Assembly (NCBI RefSeq): GCF_031157315.1
Contig: NZ_JAVIFU010000015.1
Location: 1-64,000, forward strand
From: Paenibacillus sp. LHD-38
GTDB taxonomy: Bacteria; Bacillota; Bacilli; Paenibacillales; Paenibacillaceae
Direction: 5' to 3'
DNA: 64,000 nucleotides
Positions 59,365 to 64,000 of the stretch are shown in pieces; position 1 is the first letter of the stretch, and each line of letters begins with the position of its first letter. The notes beneath the pieces are model-generated. The model was not told the origin of the DNA and did no database searches. It saw only the letters and a list, made by a program, of their open reading frames with translations. The translations under genes and the position numbers were made by a program.

Positions 59365-62300
59365 ATGAAAAATAACAGAAAAGGGAAAAGCCCGAAAGGG
59401 CGAAAGCCGCTTTTTTATGTTGATAATCCGAATACTTCCGAGTTAAAGTGGCTGGATCAGTCTAAAACGAAGAAAGTTGCTTCGCCTAATCCGGCAGTAG
59501 AGCGAACGGTCTATGCCATAGATGAGGAAGAAGCCACGATTACAATTCATGCGGCAAGCGCTACCTTGGATATGGAGAGCGCCGAAGCAGAAGTTTCGGA
59601 CGATGTGCAGCCTGACATACTCGAGATTGATGAGTCTGAAATCACTGAGATTTATGAAATAGTGGATGATGAGCAAATGAGCCAGGAAGAGAAGATGGCG
59701 AAGCTGGAGGAAAAGAAATACCCGGAAGGGCCTACTCCGTTTATTTATACGGATGATTTGGTCGACTACGCCGTTACCACCGAGAAGATTGCAGCAGGCG
59801 CAATCGAAAGCAGCAAGCTCGGAGCTGGCAGCGTCCAATCGGAAGTCATTGCAGATTACGCCGTAAAAAATATCCATATCGAGGACGGCGCCGTTACATC
59901 CGCTAAAATCGCGCCGGAATCGGTAACGGGATTCCATTTGACGGATCACTCGATTTCCGGAGATAAAATTTTGGATCACTCGATCAGCGGCAGCAAGCTG
60001 CAGGACGGAAGCATTTCGTCAGAGAAGTTGGCAAATCGTACGATCAGCTCACACAAAATAGCCGATGGTTCGATCGAAGCCAGACATTTAAAATCGCTCA
60101 TTATTACCTCAGAGCTGCTTGAAGACCAATCAATTACGTCGGACAAAATACAAAGCGGCGCGATTCGTGCAGAAAATTTGTCTAATGACATCATTAACAA
60201 TTCCAAACTGGGCGATGCTGCCGTTACAAGCTCAAAGCTGCGCGACGAGGCGGTTACGGGCGAGAAGATTGCGCCCGCGTCGATTGACGCCATTCATTTG
60301 AAACCAGGCTTAATGCTTGCCGATCATGTTGCGCCAGGCGCCATTAAGGGTAAACATTTAGCGCAGGGGGAAATTTGCGCCAATCATTTGGCCGAGGGAT
60401 CAGTAGGTGCCAGAGAGCTGCGGACGGATGCCGTCAAAGCCAAGCACTTAGCCTCAGGGTCGGTAGCTGGGGCACATCTTCAAGCGGGAGCCGTTCAGAA
60501 CAGTCACATCGGTGCGGAACAAATCAACAGCAGTAAACTCGCAGACCATTCCGTTACATCCGCAAAGCTAGCCGATCAATCGGTATCGACGATCAAAATC
60601 GTCGACCATGCCATTACTTTATCAAAGCTGTCAGACCAAAGCGTCAACGGGCAAAAACTGTCTAACGATGCGGTGCATAATCGTCATCTGGGACGTTTCA
60701 GCGTTACATCAGACAAAATTGCCGAAGCTCAAATCCTGCAATGGCATCTGGCAGCCGAATCGATATCGACGGAGCAGATTGCGCCGAATGCCATTATGAG
60801 AGAGCATGTGCAGGATGGCATTATTAACGAAGATAAGCTTGCGCTGCAGTCTGTTCGGAAGGAACATATCGCTAAGGCAGCTGTTGGCATGACGCAAATA
60901 GCCGATGAGTCCGTAACCAAGTCCAAGCTAACCGAAGGGGCAGTGACGTCATCCAGCTTGGCGAACGGCTCTGTAGAATCGAGACATGTGAAGGATGACA
61001 GCATTACGTTTCAGAAAATAGCTCCAGAAGCGTTAAGAGCATATCATTTTTCCGCAGGGGCCGTGACGGAAGAGTCCATTTCGCCGAAAGCAGTAAACGG
61101 GGAGCATCTTCAGCCAGGCCTTATAGACAATAGCCATCTGGCGGTTAATGCAATCGACACGGAAAATCTGCAGGACGGAGCAGTAACGAGCAGTAAACTG
61201 GCTTACGGCGCTGTGACGGAGAGTTATATCGGACCTGGAGTCGTATTTTCACATCATTTGGCCGATCATATCGTCAATTCACTCAAGCTGTCCCCGGAAT
61301 CTGTAACTGCTGATAAGCTGGCTGATTTAAGTGTTTTAACCTCGAAGCTAGCGGATGGAAGCGTGATAAGCGAAAAAATCGCTCCGAACACGGTTCAATC
61401 TGACCATTTAGCGGATGAATCCGTAAAAGCTAAGCATATTGGACATGGTTCGATTGGTTCATCGCATTTGCAGAATCGTATCATTGGAACCAATCATCTA
61501 ATTGCGCAATCGATTGGAACAGATGCGCTGCAGGATGGCGTCATAAACGCAGAGAAGTTATCAACTGGTTCTGTCCAGTCAAAGCAAATCGCAGATGAAG
61601 CCGTGAAGAGCCGTCATTTGGCTAATGCTTCGGTGCTTGGTATTCATTTAAGTGAAAATAGTGTGCATAGTGCCCATATTGCAGAAGAATCGATTACCCA
61701 GGAGAAGCTTTCTGCTGACAGCGTAGGAAAAAAACAGCTGCAAATCGGCTCTGTCGGAGCTGCAGCATTGCAGCAAGGTGCTGTTAGCACAGAGCACATA
61801 GCAGACGGTACAATTACGACCGATAAACTGACGGAACTGTCAATCAGCTCGAAGCATATACAGCCTGGGGCTGTGAAGGCGGCGAATTTGGATGCGGAGA
61901 GCGTAAGCGAATCGGCCATTCAGGCCGGAGCGGTAACTGGGGAGAAGATTGATTTCGGGGCGGTGTCGGCAGAGCACGTGCAGCTGGAATCGTTAGCGGG
62001 TAAGCATTTTAAGGCCGATACGATTCAGGGGTATCACATTCGCAAGGGGACGATTACGCTTGGTCATCTTGCAGACGAAGTGCTTGCTTTCGAGAAAATA
62101 TCGGATGATACGATTCCCGGCAGCAAAGTTAGGCAGGGCTCGGTTAGCCAAAAGCAATTGGCAGAAAACAGCGTAGGAACGGTTCAGCTCGTTTCAGGTG
62201 CTGTCACACGTGAGAAGTTGTTCACGGCTGCGGTTGGCAGTGAGCAAATCGAAACGGGTGCAGTCCGGACAGAACAGCTGGCTGTTGGCAGCGTCACGAA

Positions 62301-64000
62301 GGTGAAGCTGGAGCTCAGGAGCGTAGGAGCAGACCAGCTGGAAGATTGCGGTGTAACGACTGAAAAGCTGGCAATCGGCAGCGTACGCACAGAGCAGCTC
62401 TCGGCAGGCAGTGTAACGAAGGAGAAGCTGGCGCTCGAAAGCGTAGGGGCAGAACAATTGGAAGCCGGCAGCGTAACAATGGAGAAGCTGGCTCACAGAA
62501 GCGTAGGTGAGGAACAGCTTACGTCAGGCAGCGTAACGAAGGAGAAGCTTGCGCTCGAAAGCGTAGGAGCAGAACAACTGGAAGCCGGCAGCGTAACAAT
62601 GGAGAAGCTGGCTCTCAGAAGCGTAGGTGAGGAACAGCTTTCTGCAGGCAGCGTAACGACCGAGAAGTTAGCGCTTAGAAGCGTAGGCGAGGAGCAGCTG
62701 TCCGCAAGAAGCGTTACGGAAGAGAAGCTGGCGCCCGGAAGCGTGATTGAAGAGATACTGGCGCTCGGAAGCGTAAGTACGGAGAAGCTGTTAGCAGGCA
62801 GCGTAACGACGGAAAAGCTGGCGTTTGAAAGCGTAGGCTCGGATCAGCTTGCTCCAAGCAGCGTAACGACGGAGAAACTTGCAAATGGCTGCATAAGCGA
62901 GGAAAAGCTGGCAGCAGGAAGCGTAAGTCAAGAGAAGTTAGGGCTCGGAAGCGTTGGAAATGAGCAGTTGTCAGACGGCAGCGTAACTTCGGAAAAGCTG
63001 GCATTAGGTAGTATAAAAGCAGAGCAACTGTCGACGGGCAGTGTGACTTCAGAGAAGTTGGCGCATGGAAGCGTAGGTGATGAACAGCTTTCGACAGGCA
63101 GCGTAACGAAGGATAAACTGGCATTTGGAAGCGTAGGCGAGGAGCAACTGTCAGTCGGCAGTGTAACGACAGAGAAATTGGCGCTTGGAAGCGTCGGAAT
63201 GGAGCAGCTCTCACAAGGCAGTGTAACGACGGAGAAGCTGGCACTGAGAAGCGTGAAAGCCGAGCAATTGGATCATGGAAGCGTGGGTACGGAGCAGCTG
63301 TCGGCCGGTAGCGTAACAACGGAGAAGCTGGCGCAGGGAAGCATTGGATCGAGGCAGCTTTTGGCAGGGAGTGTAACCTCCGATAAGCTAACCTTCGGAA
63401 GCGTTGGAACGAAGCAATTGTCGGCCGGCAGCGTAACGAAGGAAAAACTGGCATTTGGAAGCGTTGGAACGAAGCAACTCTCGGCGGGCAGTGTAACGAC
63501 GGAAAATCTTGCGATTGGAAGTGTAGGAGAAGAGCAATTGTCGGAGGGCAGCGTAACGACAGAGAAGCTGGCATTCGGAAGCGTGGGATCAAAACAACTC
63601 TTGGCGGGCAGTGTAACGACGGAAAAGCTGGCGCAGGGAAGCGTAGGTGAAGAGCAGCTGTCGGCCGGCAGCGTAACTTCGGAAAAGCTGGCGCATGGAA
63701 GTGTAGGTGAAGAGCAGCTGTCGGCAGGCAGCGTAACGACGGAAAAGCTGGCACTTGGAAGCGTAAGAGAAGAGCAGCTGTTGGCAGGAAGCGTAACAAC
63801 GGATAAGCTGGCGATTGGAAGCGTAAGAGAGGAACAGTTGTCGGCAGGAAGCGTAACGACAGAAAAGCTTGCGCTTGGTAGCGTAGGAGAAGAGCAGTTG
63901 TCGGAGGGCAGCGTAACGACAGAGAAGCTGGCGCAGGGAAGCGTAAGAGAAGAGCAGCTGTCGGCAGGAAGCGTAACGACGGAAAAGCTGGCGATAGGAA
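59365..64000 (+). CDS. giant decapeptide-repeat protein, 5' part (runs off the window)
   Basis: An open frame of more than 1545 codons with no stop before the window ends. GGAGAGG lies six bases before the ATG. A basic start (MKNNRKGKSPKGRKP) leads into a ~115-residue acidic, non-repetitive head without a signal peptide. From 59761 every 30 bases encode one decapeptide of the pattern x-x-G-S-V-x-x-x-K/Q/H-L, about 141 times without an indel. Up to ~62160 the units are diverse (DGAVTSAKIA, ADESVKAKHI); beyond that they alternate AGSVTTEKL and ALGSVGEEQL. Similar repeats occur in fibre proteins of phages and of Paenibacillus (I recall annotations with a C-terminal WIAG-tail domain, unchecked). 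A fibrous surface or spore-surface protein is plausible; function is unknown. Confidence 0.85.
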   Translation, partial: MKNNRKGKSPKGRKPLFYVDNPNTSELKWLDQSKTKKVASPNPAVERTVYAIDEEEATITIHAASATLDMESAEAEVSDDVQPDILEIDESEITEIYEIVDDEQMSQEEKMAKLEEKKYPEGPTPFIYTDDLVDYAVTTEKIAAGAIESSKLGAGSVQSEVIADYAVKNIHIEDGAVTSAKIAPESVTGFHLTDHSISGDKILDHSISGSKLQDGSISSEKLANRTISSHKIADGSIEARHLKSLIITSELLEDQSITSDKIQSGAIRAENLSNDIINNSKLGDAAVTSSKLRDEAVTGEKIAPASIDAIHLKPGLMLADHVAPGAIKGKHLAQGEICANHLAEGSVGARELRTDAVKAKHLASGSVAGAHLQAGAVQNSHIGAEQINSSKLADHSVTSAKLADQSVSTIKIVDHAITLSKLSDQSVNGQKLSNDAVHNRHLGRFSVTSDKIAEAQILQWHLAAESISTEQIAPNAIMREHVQDGIINEDKLALQSVRKEHIAKAAVGMTQIADESVTKSKLTEGAVTSSSLANGSVESRHVKDDSITFQKIAPEALRAYHFSAGAVTEESISPKAVNGEHLQPGLIDNSHLAVNAIDTENLQDGAVTSSKLAYGAVTESYIGPGVVFSHHLADHIVNSLKLSPESVTADKLADLSVLTSKLADGSVISEKIAPNTVQSDHLADESVKAKHIGHGSIGSSHLQNRIIGTNHLIAQSIGTDALQDGVINAEKLSTGSVQSKQIADEAVKSRHLANASVLGIHLSENSVHSAHIAEESITQEKLSADSVGKKQLQIGSVGAAALQQGAVSTEHIADGTITTDKLTELSISSKHIQPGAVKAANLDAESVSESAIQAGAVTGEKIDFGAVSAEHVQLESLAGKHFKADTIQGYHIRKGTITLGHLADEVLAFEKISDDTIPGSKVRQGSVSQKQLAENSVGTVQLVSGAVTREKLFTAAVGSEQIETGAVRTEQLAVGSVTKVKLELRSVGADQLEDCGVTTEKLAIGSVRTEQLSAGSVTKEKLALESVGAEQLEAGSVTMEKLAHRSVGEEQLTSGSVTKEKLALESVGAEQLEAGSVTMEKLALRSVGEEQLSAGSVTTEKLALRSVGEEQLSARSVTEEKLAPGSVIEEILALGSVSTEKLLAGSVTTEKLAFESVGSDQLAPSSVTTEKLANGCISEEKLAAGSVSQEKLGLGSVGNEQLSDGSVTSEKLALGSIKAEQLSTGSVTSEKLAHGSVGDEQLSTGSVTKDKLAFGSVGEEQLSVGSVTTEKLALGSVGMEQLSQGSVTTEKLALRSVKAEQLDHGSVGTEQLSAGSVTTEKLAQGSIGSRQLLAGSVTSDKLTFGSVGTKQLSAGSVTKEKLAFGSVGTKQLSAGSVTTENLAIGSVGEEQLSEGSVTTEKLAFGSVGSKQLLAGSVTTEKLAQGSVGEEQLSAGSVTSEKLAHGSVGEEQLSAGSVTTEKLALGSVREEQLLAGSVTTDKLAIGSVREEQLSAGSVTTEKLALGSVGEEQLSEGSVTTEKLAQGSVREEQLSAGSVTTEKLAIG
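59761..62160 (+). repeat. diverged 30-bp (10-codon) repeats, 80 units
   Basis: Eighty consecutive decapeptide codon blocks in perfect register but with low DNA identity to each other. The conserved positions are a small residue pair before Val/Ile at position 5 and Leu/Ile at position 10. K or H at position 9 is common. Confidence 0.9.
62161..64000 (+). repeat. homogenised 60-bp (20-codon) tandem repeats, ~30 copies to window end
   Basis: The repeat unit becomes a pair of decapeptides, one ending EKL and one ending EQL, and DNA identity between copies rises sharply, e.g. GGCAGCGTAACGACGGAAAA recurs nearly unchanged. The array continues past the window. Confidence 0.92.

Noticed and set aside
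62714-63799. A 361-codon open frame on the minus strand inside the repeat region
   Set aside because: It is an antisense reading of the tandem repeats; the repeat simply lacks stop codons in that frame. There is no ribosome binding site, and the product is a low-complexity Leu/Pro/Arg repeat.
62161-64000. Possible CRISPR array
   Set aside because: The period is 60 bp with no unique spacers, and the whole stretch is an open reading frame; this is a coding tandem repeat.

Overview
The window reads as a chromosomal segment of a spore-forming, low-GC-lineage Gram-positive of the Paenibacillaceae (Paenibacillus or a close relative). The grounds are the Firmicutes-type suf order (sufC-D-S-U-B), sporulation-linked genes (a PdaA-type deacetylase, YhbH, a CotSA-like glycosyltransferase), YfkAB, YunC and YunD homologues, strong GGAGG-type ribosome binding sites, frequent TTG/GTG starts, and roughly 50% GC. 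Gene assignments come from reading motifs by eye; no database search was possible.

Layout. 1-1152: the 3' end of a 23S rRNA, then eight tRNA genes (Ile, Asn, Ser, Glu, fMet, Thr, Thr, Pro) and a terminator, with no 5S gene in between. 1230-4848: a PdaA-like deacetylase, a NiaP-like MFS transporter and convergent yhbH. 5159-21190: a large catabolic region for pyrimidine bases. It holds a NitT/TauT-type ABC importer (ATPase, two different permeases, lipoprotein), a class III aminotransferase, two unrelated carbamoyl-amidohydrolases, preT, preA, hydA and a 70-residue unknown. A convergent PucR-type regulator follows, then mmsA and ald. Together these cover uptake, reduction, ring opening, decarbamoylation, transamination to (methyl)malonate semialdehyde, oxidation to acetyl- or propionyl-CoA, and recycling of alanine to pyruvate plus ammonium.

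21323-32957: sbcD-sbcC, small membrane proteins, a PAS-GGDEF-EAL protein with a degenerate EGDEF site, a YunC homologue, mtnK-mtnA without an S-box leader, and a DUF1802 protein. 33144-38460: the suf Fe-S assembly operon behind a sigma-A promoter overlapped by a Fur-like repeat. 38475-50722: a lipoprotein, two HD-GYP proteins, and molybdopterin genes (an E1-like enzyme and a MoaD-MoaE fusion on the minus strand; moaA, a molybdopterin-binding-domain-like fragment and a YunD homologue on the plus strand). This stretch ends with a YfkAB radical SAM protein, an AI-2E-family permease and the glycosyltransferase.

50758-56965: a TPP-riboswitch-controlled thiamin operon, thiC-thiF-thiE/S-thiG-thiO, in which thiE and the sulfur carrier thiS are one open frame. 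56971-59258: a Fur-box promoter and two FecCD-type siderophore permeases without their binding protein or ATPase. 59365 to the window end: an open frame with no stop, encoding an acidic N-terminus followed by about 141 decapeptide repeats in uninterrupted register. This is the most unusual object here. The 5' repeats are diverged and the 3' repeats are almost identical 60-bp pairs, suggesting ongoing expansion.
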